Source of the DNA: Pararhizobium qamdonense
GTDB taxonomy: Bacteria > Pseudomonadota > Alphaproteobacteria > Rhizobiales > Rhizobiaceae
Direction: 5' to 3'
NCBI RefSeq assembly: GCF_029277445.1
Contig: NZ_CP119566.1
Span: 2,978,001-3,042,000 of the forward strand
DNA length: 64,000 bases
The position numbers and the translations under genes were made by a program. The stretch's first letter is position 1, and every line of letters starts with the position of its first letter. The notes below the pieces were generated by a model. The model saw nothing but the letters and a program-made list of their open reading frames with translations, was not told the origin of the DNA and made no database searches. Below are positions 54,437 through 64,000 of this stretch, piece after piece.

Positions 54437-54637
54437 TTAAGCCTTGGCTTCTGCCGCCTTCTGGCGGGCAATGGTTTTGACGCGCGCAATATCCTTGCGG
54501 ACTTCATTGATGCGCGACGACTTTTCGAGCTGGCCTGTGGCCTTCTGGAAGCGCAGGTTGAACTGCTCTTTCTTCAGCTTGGCAAGCTCTTCGTTGAGCT
54601 GATCGGCGCTGAGCGCGCGGACGGTATCGGCTTTCAT
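54437..54637 (-). CDS. rpmC: 50S ribosomal protein L29
   Basis: A 66-residue L29: [20 protein letters not shown] near 9-28 and [20 protein letters not shown]. It is a two-helix protein near the tunnel exit. Confidence 0.97.
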   Translation of the reverse strand: MKADTVRALSADQLNEELAKLKKEQFNLRFQKATGQLEKSSRINEVRKDIARVKTIARQKAAEAKA

Positions 54638-54650
54638 TGGGCTTTACTCC

Positions 54651-55064
54651 TTACTCTGCAATGCGCTGAACGAAGCGCGTCTTGACAGAGAGTTTCGCAG
54701 CACCAAGGCGAAGCGCCTCACGGGCGAGTTCTTCGCTGACGCCGTCGATTTCGAACATCATTCGGCCGGGCTTGACCTTGCAAGCCCAATATTCAACCGA
54801 ACCCTTACCTTTACCCATGCGGACTTCGGTCGGCTTTGCCGTGACCGGTACGTCTGGGAATACGCGGATCCATACGCGGCCGGCACGTTTCATGTGACGG
54901 GTGATCGCGCGGCGGGCCGCTTCGATCTCGCGTGCGTTTACGCGGTTCGGCTCCTGAGACTTCAGGCCGAATTCACCGAAAGCAAGGTCGGAACCGCCCT
55001 TGGCAACGCCCTTGATGCGTCCCTTGAACTGCTTGCGGTACTTAGTGCGCTTTGGCTGCAACAT
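54651..55064 (-). CDS. rplP: 50S ribosomal protein L16
   Basis: A 137-residue L16: [20 protein letters not shown] at the start, [20 protein letters not shown] (about 45-64) and [20 protein letters not shown] (about 82-101). L16 helps position the acceptor end of A-site tRNA. Confidence 0.98.
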   Translation of the reverse strand: MLQPKRTKYRKQFKGRIKGVAKGGSDLAFGEFGLKSQEPNRVNAREIEAARRAITRHMKRAGRVWIRVFPDVPVTAKPTEVRMGKGKGSVEYWACKVKPGRMMFEIDGVSEELAREALRLGAAKLSVKTRFVQRIAE

Positions 55065-55102
55065 TTTTTTAATTCTCCGATATTAGCTGCCAGGAACGAC
55101 TG

Positions 55103-55816
55103 TTACGCGTTTTCGCGACGACGGTTGTTGCTGCTGGGGCCCTGGGCATCTGCCTCGGACGAACGACGCTCGGAAGCCATCGGATCGTGTTCGAGGATTT
55201 CGCCCTTAAAGATCCAGACCTTGATGCCGCAGATACCGAAAGCGGTCTTGGCTTCAGCCACACCGTAGTCGATGTCGGCGCGAAGCGTGTGCAACGGCAC
55301 GCGGCCTTCACGATACCATTCGGTACGCGCGATTTCAGCACCGCCGAGACGGCCACCGCAGGTGATCTTGATGCCTTCGGCGCCAAGACGCATTGCGGAC
55401 TGAACGGCACGCTTCATCGCACGGCGGAAAGCCACGCGGCGTTCGAGCTGCTGAGCGATCGACTGGGCGACGAGCGTCGAGTCAACTTCCGGCTTGCGCA
55501 CTTCAACGATGTTGAGGTGCGTTTCCGACTTGGTCATCTCGCCGATCTTCTTGCGCAGCTTTTCGATGTCTGCGCCCTTCTTGCCGATGATCAGGCCCGG
55601 GCGAGCCGAGTGGATCGTGACGCGGCACTTCTTGTGCGGACGCTCGATGACCACCTTGGCGATACCGGCCTGCTTCAGCTCTTCCATAACGTAGGCACGG
55701 ATCTTCAGGTCTTCGTGAAGAAGCTGACCGTATTCTGCGTTGTCGGCGAACCAACGGCTATCCCAGGTACGGTTGATGCCGAGGCGGAAGCCAACTGGAT
55801 TGATCTTCTGACCCAT
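55103..55816 (-). CDS. rpsC: 30S ribosomal protein S3
   Basis: A 237-residue S3: [20 protein letters not shown], the KH motif [20 protein letters not shown] (about 60-79), and [20 protein letters not shown] near 155-174. Its first base is the last base of rplV. It lines the mRNA entry tunnel and has helicase activity in the ribosome. Confidence 0.98.
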   Translation of the reverse strand: MGQKINPVGFRLGINRTWDSRWFADNAEYGQLLHEDLKIRAYVMEELKQAGIAKVVIERPHKKCRVTIHSARPGLIIGKKGADIEKLRKKIGEMTKSETHLNIVEVRKPEVDSTLVAQSIAQQLERRVAFRRAMKRAVQSAMRLGAEGIKITCGGRLGGAEIARTEWYREGRVPLHTLRADIDYGVAEAKTAFGICGIKVWIFKGEILEHDPMASERRSSEADAQGPSSNNRRRENA

Positions 55817-56205
55817 TATGCGGCCTCCCCTTTAGCTTCGACTTCGCGAACAACGATCGTCAGATGCGCGAAAGGCTTTTCGATACGCGATGCACGGCCA
55901 CGGCCACGAGCGTGGAAACGCTTCATGACGATGGACTTGCCAACGTAAGCTTCGGCAACGATCAGGCTGTCGACGTCGAGATCGTGGTTGTTTTCTGCGT
56001 TAGCGATCGCAGATTCCAACGTCTTCTTGACAGTGTCCGAGATCCGCTTACGCGAGAACTCGAGTTCGGCCAGAGCCCGGTCGACCTTCTTGCCGCGGAT
56101 CATCGCAGCTACCAGGTTGAGCTTCTGGGGGCTGACGCGGATCGTGCGCGCGATTGCCTGCGCCTCGTTATCCTTCAGCCGGCGTTCGGCTTTTGCCTTG
56201 CCCAT
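55816..56205 (-). CDS. rplV: 50S ribosomal protein L22
   Basis: A 129-residue L22: [20 protein letters not shown] near 19-38 and [20 protein letters not shown] near 95-114. The hairpin loop of L22 lines the peptide tunnel. It abuts rpsC by one base. Confidence 0.98.
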   Translation of the reverse strand: MGKAKAERRLKDNEAQAIARTIRVSPQKLNLVAAMIRGKKVDRALAELEFSRKRISDTVKKTLESAIANAENNHDLDVDSLIVAEAYVGKSIVMKRFHARGRGRASRIEKPFAHLTIVVREVEAKGEAA

Positions 56206-56207
56206 AA

Positions 56208-56486
56208 TTACTTCCTCTTTGCCTTCTTGTCCGCACCGTGACCGTAATAGGTCCGGGTCGGAGAGAATTCACCGAACTTGTGGCCGATCATGTCTTCGTT
56301 GACACTGACCGGAACATGCTTGCTGCCATTGTAGACGCCGAACGTGAGACCGACGAACTGCGGCAGGATCGTGGAGCGACGGCTCCACATCTTGATCACT
56401 TCGTTGCGGCCGCCTTCACGAACCTTCTCAGCCTTCTTGAGAAGATAGCCGTCAACAAACGGACCTTTCCATACTGAACGAGTCAT
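56208..56486 (-). CDS. rpsS: 30S ribosomal protein S19
   Basis: A 92-residue S19: [20 protein letters not shown] and [20 protein letters not shown]. It lies in the 30S head. Only two bases separate it from rplV. Confidence 0.98.
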   Translation of the reverse strand: MTRSVWKGPFVDGYLLKKAEKVREGGRNEVIKMWSRRSTILPQFVGLTFGVYNGSKHVPVSVNEDMIGHKFGEFSPTRTYYGHGADKKAKRK

Positions 56487-56501
56487 TGGAGACTTCCTCT
56501 C

Positions 56502-57338
56502 TTACTTCTTACGCTGATGACGCGAGCGCATGATGAACTTGTCGGTCGACTTGTTCGAGCGCGTACGCTTGCCCTTGGTGGGCTTACCCCATGGCGAAAC
56601 TGGATGACGGCCACCCGAGGTGCGGCCTTCACCACCGCCGTGCGGATGGTCAACAGGGTTCATGACGACGCCGCGAACGTGCGGACGCTTGCCACGCCAA
56701 ACCGAACGACCGGCCTTGCCGTCGTTGATGTTGCCGTGATCGGGATTGGAGACTGCACCGACCGTTGCAAGGCAGGAGCCGTGCACCAGGCGCTGTTCGC
56801 CAGACGACAGGCGAAGGATCGCCATGCCCTGGTCGCGGCCAACCAGCTGAACGTAGGCGCCAGCAGAGCGAGCGATCTGACCGCCCTTGCCCGGCTTCAT
56901 CTCGACGTTGTGAACGATCGAACCAACCGGCATGTACTGAAGCGGCATGGTGTTGCCCGGCTTCACGTCAACCTGCTTTTCCGAAGCGATCACCTTGTCG
57001 CCGGCAGCAAGGCGCTGCGGAGCGATGATATAGGCTTGTTCGCCGTCCGCATAGTCGATCAGCGCGATGAACGCCGTGCGGTTCGGGTCGTATTCGAGGC
57101 GTGCAACCGTGCCTTCGACGTCGAACTTGCGACGCTTGAAGTCGATCAGACGGTAGGTACGCTTGTGACCACCGCCCTGGAAACGCACAGTGATGCGGCC
57201 AGTGTTGTTACGTCCGCCCTTGGAGGACAGGCCTTCGGTCAGCGACTTGACCGGCTTGCCCTTGTGCAGGCCGGACCGGTCGACGATGACCAGCTGGCGC
57301 TGGCTCGGGGTGGTCGGATTGAAACTTTTCAATGCCAT
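56502..57338 (-). CDS. rplB: 50S ribosomal protein L2
   Basis: A 278-residue L2: [20 protein letters not shown] at the start and the near-invariant [20 protein letters not shown] near 220-239, including the His that supports peptidyl transfer. [20 protein letters not shown] confirms the fold. Confidence 0.98.
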   Translation of the reverse strand: MALKSFNPTTPSQRQLVIVDRSGLHKGKPVKSLTEGLSSKGGRNNTGRITVRFQGGGHKRTYRLIDFKRRKFDVEGTVARLEYDPNRTAFIALIDYADGEQAYIIAPQRLAAGDKVIASEKQVDVKPGNTMPLQYMPVGSIVHNVEMKPGKGGQIARSAGAYVQLVGRDQGMAILRLSSGEQRLVHGSCLATVGAVSNPDHGNINDGKAGRSVWRGKRPHVRGVVMNPVDHPHGGGEGRTSGGRHPVSPWGKPTKGKRTRSNKSTDKFIMRSRHQRKK

Positions 57339-57349
57339 TGTTCTATTCC

Positions 57350-57643
57350 TCAGAGTCCGGTGGAGACGTCGATGGTCTGACCGTCAGCGAGCGTGACGAT
57401 AGCCTTCTTGACGTCCTTTTGCCGGCCCGCGAAGCCGCGGAAGCGCTTCAGCTTGCCCTTGCGGACCAGCGTGTTCACAGCCGTAACCTTGACGCCGAAC
57501 AGTGCTTCGATCGCAGCCTTGATTTCAGGCTTCGACGCACCCTTGGCGACGTTGAAGATGACCTGGTTCTGTTCAGAAACCAGCGACGACTTTTCGGTGA
57601 TCGACGGAGCGAGGATCACATCATAGTGGCGAAGGTCAGTCAT
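57350..57643 (-). CDS. rplW: 50S ribosomal protein L23
   Basis: A 97-residue L23: [20 protein letters not shown] and [20 protein letters not shown]. It docks the trigger factor and SRP at the tunnel exit. It overlaps rplD by four bases. Confidence 0.98.
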   Translation of the reverse strand: MTDLRHYDVILAPSITEKSSLVSEQNQVIFNVAKGASKPEIKAAIEALFGVKVTAVNTLVRKGKLKRFRGFAGRQKDVKKAIVTLADGQTIDVSTGL

Positions 57644-58260
57644 TTGAACCGCTCCTCAAGAGCTTCAACTGCTGCTTTGGACAGGACGAGCTTGCCGCGG
57701 CGCAGAATGTCATAAACGTTGATGCCCTGCACCGGCAGAACGTCCACATTCGGGATGTTCTGAGCTGCGAGCTTGAAATTGCTGTCGAGTTCGGCGCCGC
57801 CGATGAACAGCACGTTGGTCAGGCCGAGCGTTGCGAATGCGCCGGTCAGCACCTTCGTCTTGGCTTCGGTTGCAACCAGGCTGTCAACGATGATCAGCTC
57901 TTCGGCACGCAGCTTGGCAGACAGCGCATGGCGCAGGCCGAGAGCACGTACCTTCTTGGGCAGGTCATGGGCGTGGCTGCGAACAACCGGGCCGTGAGCC
58001 TTACCACCGCCGCGGAACTGCGGAGCACGAGCCGAATGGTGACGAGCGCGGCCCGTACCCTTCTGCTTGAACATCTTGGCGCCGGTGCGTGCGATTTCTG
58101 CACGACCCTTGGCCTTGTGCGTACCCTGCTGCTTCTTGGCAAGCTGCCAGCGAACGACGCGGGCAATGATATCTTCGCGCGGCTCGAGGCCGAAAATCGC
58201 GTCGGACAGGGAAACCTTACCGGCCTCTTTGCCCTCGAGTGTGGTGACGTTGAGATCCAT
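57640..58260 (-). CDS. rplD: 50S ribosomal protein L4
   Basis: A 206-residue L4: [20 protein letters not shown] near the start, the extended loop [20 protein letters not shown] near 63-82, and [20 protein letters not shown]. In Escherichia coli L4 controls the S10 operon; no equivalent leader was traced here. Confidence 0.98.
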   Translation of the reverse strand: MDLNVTTLEGKEAGKVSLSDAIFGLEPREDIIARVVRWQLAKKQQGTHKAKGRAEIARTGAKMFKQKGTGRARHHSARAPQFRGGGKAHGPVVRSHAHDLPKKVRALGLRHALSAKLRAEELIIVDSLVATEAKTKVLTGAFATLGLTNVLFIGGAELDSNFKLAAQNIPNVDVLPVQGINVYDILRRGKLVLSKAAVEALEERFK

Positions 58261-58272
58261 GATCTGGCCCCC

Positions 58273-58953
58273 TTACTTGGCTGCGCGCACAGCGGCAGGA
58301 CGCGGAGCGTCAGCCGGAGTGCCGGACTTGATGGCGTCGCGAACGACGATCCATGCGCCCTTGGAGCCGGGTACGGCGCCCTTGACGAGGATCAGACCGC
58401 GGTCTTCATCGGTGGAGACCACTTCCAGGTTCTGGGTGGTGATGCGTGTCTGACCCATGTGGCCAGCCATGCGCTTACCCTTCCAGACGCGGCCCGGATC
58501 CTGGTTGGAACCAGTCGAACCATGCGAACGGTGCGAGACGGACACGCCGTGCGTTGCACGCAGACCGCCGAAGTTATGGCGCTTCATGGCACCGGCAAAA
58601 CCCTTACCGGCAGATGTACCGGTAACGTCGACCAGCTGGCCGGCGACGAAATGGTTTGCAGTGAGCTCAGCGCCGACGTCGATCAGATTGTCCGACGAAA
58701 CGCGGAATTCAACTACCTTGGCCTTCGGCTCTACGCTGGCGGCAGCGAACTGGCCACGCAACGGCTTGCTCGTGTTCTTGACTTTAGCCTGGCCAGCACC
58801 GAGCTGAACTGCGGTGTAGCCATTCTTGTCTTCTGTGCGATGGGCAACAACTTGTACGTTTTCCATCCGCAATACTGTAACTGGGATGTGCTCACCAGCG
58901 TCGTTATAGACGCGGGTCATCCCAATCTTCTGTGCAATCACACCTGAACGCAT
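58273..58953 (-). CDS. rplC: 50S ribosomal protein L3
   Basis: A 226-residue L3: [20 protein letters not shown], then [20 protein letters not shown] near 129-148 and the glutamine methyl-acceptor region with [20 protein letters not shown] near 170. The tail ends [11 protein letters not shown], rich in Ala/Arg. L3 begins 50S assembly. A 150-base spacer separates it from rpsJ. Confidence 0.98.
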   Translation of the reverse strand: MRSGVIAQKIGMTRVYNDAGEHIPVTVLRMENVQVVAHRTEDKNGYTAVQLGAGQAKVKNTSKPLRGQFAAASVEPKAKVVEFRVSSDNLIDVGAELTANHFVAGQLVDVTGTSAGKGFAGAMKRHNFGGLRATHGVSVSHRSHGSTGSNQDPGRVWKGKRMAGHMGQTRITTQNLEVVSTDEDRGLILVKGAVPGSKGAWIVVRDAIKSGTPADAPRPAAVRAAK

Positions 58954-59104
58954 TGGTTCATTCCTCTTAAGAGTTAGCCACGGAGAAGACCCCGTTGCAT
59001 CTCTGGTTTAAGGTCTCCCCTCATCACCCGGCCCTATGGCCGCAAGATTGGGGTCGCCCGTTTTTGGAAGCCGTTGGACCGAAATCCACGTACCTTCCTT
59101 GTTT

Positions 59105-59413
59105 TTAAAGCTTGATTTCCACGTCTACGCCGGCAGCGAGGTCGAGCTTCATCAGCGCGTCAACAGTCTGGGGCGTAGGATCGACGATATCGAGAAGGCG
59201 CTTGTGGGTGCGCATCTCGAACTGTTCACGGCTCTTCTTATCGACGTGGGGCGAGCGGTTGACAGTAAACTTTTCAATCCGGGTAGGAAGCGGCACCGGA
59301 CCACGAACCGAAGCGCCTGTGCGCTTGGCCGTCGAAACGATTTCCCGCGTGGAGGCATCAAGAATCCGGTGATCAAACGCCTTGAGGCGGATACGGATAT
59401 TCTGGCCGTTCAT
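59105..59413 (-). CDS. rpsJ: 30S ribosomal protein S10
   Basis: A 102-residue S10: [20 protein letters not shown] at the start and [20 protein letters not shown] in the middle. Besides its place in the 30S head, S10 is the NusE antitermination factor. ATG 59413 is clear; longer readings are not supported. First gene of the S10 part. Confidence 0.98.
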
Positions 59414-59663
59414 TCGAGTTATCCTTGTTGTTGTTAGCGAATGCCACAGATGAGGCAGTTCGTTAGTCGTTTCCGGGTGCTGATGCTTCAAAGAGCCCAA
59501 AGAGCAAATCGCTCTCTGTCCGTTTCTGCAATTCGACCCGCCACATATACGGAATCGGCGTCCGACACAATGACCGAACGCCCACGAAAGCACGTTTTTT
59601 CGCGCTTCCGTCAATTCGAGAGGCATACACCTTCAGGTGCAGGCTTCGACCAGCAAATATTCA

Positions 59664-59692
59664 GGAAAGCGGCACACTAAGTGCCGCTTTCC
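59664..59692 (-). terminator. Terminator-like hairpin between tuf and rpsJ
   Basis: AAAGCGGCAC and GTGCCGCTTT form perfect 10-bp arms around a 5-base loop, 16 bases past the tuf stop. On the minus strand it ends GCTTTCC, so the T-run is short. It marks the end of the str part, with rpsJ 250 bases further on. Confidence 0.7.
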
Positions 59693-59705
59693 AACCGAGT
59701 AAAAC

Positions 59706-60881
<1,176 letters not shown>

Positions 60882-60949
60882 TTCCGGCTCTCCGTTTTGT
60901 AACCCCGAGGGGGTATTCTCTTGTTTCTGTCAGCTAGCGTAGGCTCCGG

Positions 60950-63049
60950 TCACTTCTGACCGGAGTACTTCGCCTGGATTTCCTGTGCCACGTTCGAAGG
61001 AACCGGCGCATAGTGATCGAAGGTCATCGTGTACTGTGCACGGCCCTGGCTCATCGAGCGCAGGTTGTCCACGTACTTGAACATGTTGGCCAGCGGCACG
61101 TTGGCATTGATCACGACGGCGATGCCGCGCGATTCCTGGCCCTGGATCTGACCGCGACGCGAGTTCAGATCGCCGATAACGTCACCGACGTAATCTTCCG
61201 GCGTCACGACTTCGACCTTCATCATCGGCTCAAGCAACTGAGCGCCGGCCTTCTTGGCTGCTTCACGGAAGCAGGCACGCGAAGCGATTTCGAAGGCGAG
61301 GACCGAGGAGTCGACGTCATGGAATGCGCCGTCGATCAGGGTTGCCTTGACGCCGAGCATCGGGAAGCCAGCCAGCGGACCGGAAGACAGGACACTTTCG
61401 ATGCCCTTCTGGACGCCGGGGATGTATTCCTTCGGGATCGAGCCGCCAACGATCTTGGATTCGAACTTGAAGTCGTCGCCTTCTTCGTTCGGTTCGAAGA
61501 TGATCTTGACGCGCGCGAACTGGCCGGTACCACCGGACTGCTTCTTGTGCGTGTAGTCTTCTTCGTGACGCTTCGTGATCGACTCACGGTAAGCAACCTG
61601 CGGCGCGCCGACGGTGGCTTCAACCTTGAATTCGCGGCGCATGCGGTCGACGAGAATGTCGAGGTGGAGTTCACCCATGCCGGCGATGATCGTCTGACCG
61701 GATTCTTCATCCGTCTTGACGCGGAACGAAGGATCTTCAGCAGCCAGGCGGTTGAGCGCGAGGCCCATCTTTTCCTGGTCGCCCTTGGTCTTCGGCTCGA
61801 TGGCGATCTGGATGACCGGCTCGGGGAATTCCATGCGCTCGAGGATAACCTGGTTCAGCGGATCGCAGAGCGTGTCGCCGGTGGTGGTTTCCTTGAGGCC
61901 TGCGAGAGCCACGATGTCGCCGGCAAAGGCTTCTTCGATGTCTTCACGCGAGTTGGAATGCATCTGCAGCATGCGGCCGACGCGTTCGCGCTTTTCCTTG
62001 ACCGTGTTCATGACCGACGTGCCCTTGGTGAGCTTGCCGGAATAGATGCGGGCGAAGGTGAGCGAACCGACGAAGGGGTCGTTCATGATCTTGAACGCAA
62101 GCATCGAAAGCGGCTCTTCATCGGACGGATGACGCTCGATTTCAGCTTCGGTCTTGACGTCGATGCCCTTGATCGACGGAATGTCGAGCGGCGACGGCAG
62201 GTAATCGCAGACGGCGTCGAGCAACGGCTGAACGCCCTTGTTCTTGAAGGCCGTACCGCAGAACATCGGGTGGAACTTCACGTCGATAGTGCCGCGGCGA
62301 ACCAGTGCACGGATCTGATCATTGTCGGGCATGACGCCGTTCAAGTAGTTTTCCATGGCGACTTCGTCGATATCGACAACGGTCTCGATGAGGAGTTCGC
62401 GGTACTGGTCCGCCTTTTCCTTCATGTCATCCGGGATTTCGACAACGTCCCACTGTGCGCCGAGCGATTCGTCGCGCCAGATGAGCGCGTTCATCTCGAT
62501 CAGATCGATAACACCCTTGAAGTCGCTTTCAGCGCCGATCGGCAGCTGCATGACAACAGCGATGGCACCAAGACGGGTCTTGATCATCTCGACCGAGCGG
62601 TAGAAGTCCGCGCCGGTCTTGTCCATCTTGTTGCAGAAGATCATCCGCGGAACGTTGTACTTTTCAGCCTGACGCCAGACGGTTTCCGTCTGCGGCTCAA
62701 CACCGGCATTGGCGTCGAGCAGAGCGATCGCACCGTCGAGAACGCGCAGCGAACGCTCGACTTCGATGGTGAAGTCAACGTGGCCGGGAGTGTCGATGAT
62801 GTTGAAGCGGCGCATCTTGCCATCGCGACCCTTCCAGTAGGTCGTCGTGGCAGCGGACGTGATGGTGATACCGCGTTCCTGCTCCTGCTCCATCCAGTCC
62901 ATGGTGGCAGCGCCGTCATGAACTTCACCGATCTTGTGCGACTTGCCGGTGTAGTAGAGAATCCGCTCGGTGGTCGTGGTCTTGCCGGCGTCGATATGCG
63001 CCATGATACCAAAATTGCGGTAGTCTTCGATTTTATATTCGCGAGCCAT
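60950..63049 (-). CDS. fusA: Elongation factor G
   Basis: A 699-residue EF-G that drives translocation and, with RRF, ribosome recycling. G1 [13 protein letters not shown] near 17-29, switch region [12 protein letters not shown]3 [10 protein letters not shown]4 NKMD, then domains II to V ending [20 protein letters not shown]. The gene lies between rpsG and tuf in the classic str order; 30 bases from rpsG and 68 from tuf. Confidence 0.99.
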   Translation of the reverse strand: MAREYKIEDYRNFGIMAHIDAGKTTTTERILYYTGKSHKIGEVHDGAATMDWMEQEQERGITITSAATTTYWKGRDGKMRRFNIIDTPGHVDFTIEVERSLRVLDGAIALLDANAGVEPQTETVWRQAEKYNVPRMIFCNKMDKTGADFYRSVEMIKTRLGAIAVVMQLPIGAESDFKGVIDLIEMNALIWRDESLGAQWDVVEIPDDMKEKADQYRELLIETVVDIDEVAMENYLNGVMPDNDQIRALVRRGTIDVKFHPMFCGTAFKNKGVQPLLDAVCDYLPSPLDIPSIKGIDVKTEAEIERHPSDEEPLSMLAFKIMNDPFVGSLTFARIYSGKLTKGTSVMNTVKEKRERVGRMLQMHSNSREDIEEAFAGDIVALAGLKETTTGDTLCDPLNQVILERMEFPEPVIQIAIEPKTKGDQEKMGLALNRLAAEDPSFRVKTDEESGQTIIAGMGELHLDILVDRMRREFKVEATVGAPQVAYRESITKRHEEDYTHKKQSGGTGQFARVKIIFEPNEEGDDFKFESKIVGGSIPKEYIPGVQKGIESVLSSGPLAGFPMLGVKATLIDGAFHDVDSSVLAFEIASRACFREAAKKAGAQLLEPMMKVEVVTPEDYVGDVIGDLNSRRGQIQGQESRGIAVVINANVPLANMFKYVDNLRSMSQGRAQYTMTFDHYAPVPSNVAQEIQAKYSGQK

Positions 63050-63079
63050 AATGACTGCCTTTCGAAAATTGTACGTCGA

Positions 63080-63550
63080 TTACCAGCGATAATGCGAGAA
63101 TGCACGGTTGGCGTCAGCCATCTTGTGCGTGTCTTCGCGCTTCTTCACGGCACTGCCACGGTTGTTTGCAGCGTCCATGAGTTCGCCGCAGAGGCGATCG
63201 ATCATGGTGGTTTCGTTGCGCTTGCGGGCAGCAGCGATCAGCCAGCGGATGGCAAGAGCCTGACGGCGCTCGGGACGGACATCGACCGGAACCTGGTAGG
63301 TTGCACCACCGACGCGGCGCGAACGAACTTCGACGTGCGGAGCGATGTTGTCGAGAGCGGAATGGAACACGGTGACCGGCTCCTGCTTCAGCTTGCCCTG
63401 GACCAGATCGAACGCACCGTAAACGATGTTTTCAGCAACCGACTTCTTACCATGAAGCATGATAGCATTCATGAACTTGGTGACGACCAGATCGCCGAAC
63501 TTCGGGTCCGGATTGATCTCGCGCTTTTCTGCACTATGACGACGTGACAT
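63080..63550 (-). CDS. rpsG: 30S ribosomal protein S7
   Basis: A 156-residue S7: [20 protein letters not shown] at the start, then [20 protein letters not shown] and [21 protein letters not shown]7 starts assembly of the 30S head. ATG 63550 is used; an ATG five codons upstream is less likely. 78 bases follow rpsL. Confidence 0.98.
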   Translation of the reverse strand: MSRRHSAEKREINPDPKFGDLVVTKFMNAIMLHGKKSVAENIVYGAFDLVQGKLKQEPVTVFHSALDNIAPHVEVRSRRVGGATYQVPVDVRPERRQALAIRWLIAAARKRNETTMIDRLCGELMDAANNRGSAVKKREDTHKMADANRAFSHYRW

Positions 63551-63628
63551 ACTTTTGTCTCTCAACTTTGAACGGGCGCCTTAACACGCGGAGAACCTCG
63601 CGCAGCGCCTTAAATTGTGGAACCCGAA

Positions 63629-64000
63629 TTACTTCGGACGCTTTGCACCATACTTCGAACGGCGCTGCTTACGGTTCTTGACACCCTGGGTATCGAGAAC
63701 GCCACGGATGATGTGGTAGCGAACGCCCGGCAAGTCCTTGACGCGGCCGCCGCGGATCATGACCACGGAGTGTTCCTGAAGGTTGTGACCTTCGCCCGGA
63801 ATGTAGCCGATGACTTCGAAGCCGTTGGTGAGGCGGATCTTGGCAACCTTACGCAGAGCCGAGTTCGGCTTCTTCGGGGTCGTCGTGTAAACGCGTGTGC
63901 AAACGCCACGCTTCTGCGGGTTTTCCTGCAGGGCAGGAACCTTGTTGCGCTTTACCTGTGCCTGACGCGGCTTGCGGATCAGCTGGTTTACGGTAGGCAT
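63629..64000 (-). CDS. rpsL: 30S ribosomal protein S12
   Basis: A complete 123-residue S12; its ATG is the last codon of the window. [20 protein letters not shown] at the start, then [20 protein letters not shown] and [20 protein letters not shown]. Lys43 and Lys88, the residues where streptomycin-resistance changes fall, are wild type. Asp89 is the site that RimO modifies in other bacteria. S12 lies in the decoding centre. Confidence 0.98.

Noticed and set aside
61013..63547. 844-codon open reading frame opposite fusA and rpsG
   Set aside because: Antisense shadow of two highly conserved genes; its protein is rich in Asp/Arg/Val with no recognisable domain, as expected of reversed high-GC codons.

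Overview
The window is ordinary chromosome from an alphaproteobacterium, almost certainly a member of the Rhizobiaceae (Rhizobium/Agrobacterium-like). Three things point there: high GC outside a few islands, the alphaproteobacterial order of the str-S10-spc-alpha ribosomal clusters (rplO-secY-adk-rpsM-rpsK-rpoA-rplQ), and many families typical of that group (DUF2336, DUF1489, PAS_5, BTLCP transglutaminase-like peptidase, ATP12 chaperone, DUF1883). I read genus from protein flavour only; no 16S gene is present.

Layout. 1-5 kb: a partial DUF2336 protein, a degenerate CitE-like protein, an overlapping nitroreductase/flavin reductase pair, an exported protein and an acyltransferase. 5-9 kb: thrS preceded by a compact scaffold-protein/yidD/DUF1697 cluster. 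8.9-12.7 kb: folE, hisI, a patatin-like lipase, a CBS protein and a rhomboid protease. 13-20 kb: PAS and double-PilZ proteins, small enzymes, a BTLCP peptidase and a D,D-carboxypeptidase with a SPOR tail. 20-26.5 kb: sdaA, DUF599 and DUF1624 membrane proteins, a MerR regulator, mgtE and an active-site-degenerate peptide deformylase homologue. 26.5-27.5 kb: an AT-rich pocket with one HEPN-like gene beside tRNA-Leu(GAG). 27.6-35.5 kb: lipB, an SRPBCC-M50 protease fusion, a DMT transporter and the glutathione-dependent formaldehyde pathway (frmA, fghA). 35.5-36.7 kb: an FRG-domain gene overlapping a small acidic partner, which looks acquired. 37-44 kb: crcB-rluC-HAD-ATP12, then a sugE guanidinium exporter under a recognisable guanidine-II (mini-ykkC) riboswitch, a VOC protein, rarA and a Do-type protease. 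44.5-64 kb: the complete minus-strand ribosomal supercluster from rplQ back to rpsL.

How it fits together. Most genes are housekeeping. The ribosomal cluster is split by several inter-gene hairpins that may act as attenuators or terminators (after tuf, rpsQ, rplR, rplO, rpsM and rpoA). frmA oxidises S-hydroxymethylglutathione and fghA hydrolyses the resulting S-formylglutathione. The guanidine-II riboswitch should switch on the sugE exporter when guanidinium accumulates. The accessory content is small: the FRG pair, the HEPN-like gene by the tRNA, and a small unknown gene beside rplQ. The best candidate for an undescribed system is the FRG-domain/acidic-protein pair at 35.58-36.66 kb, followed by the HEPN-like single gene. 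Both functions are inferred from motifs and context only.
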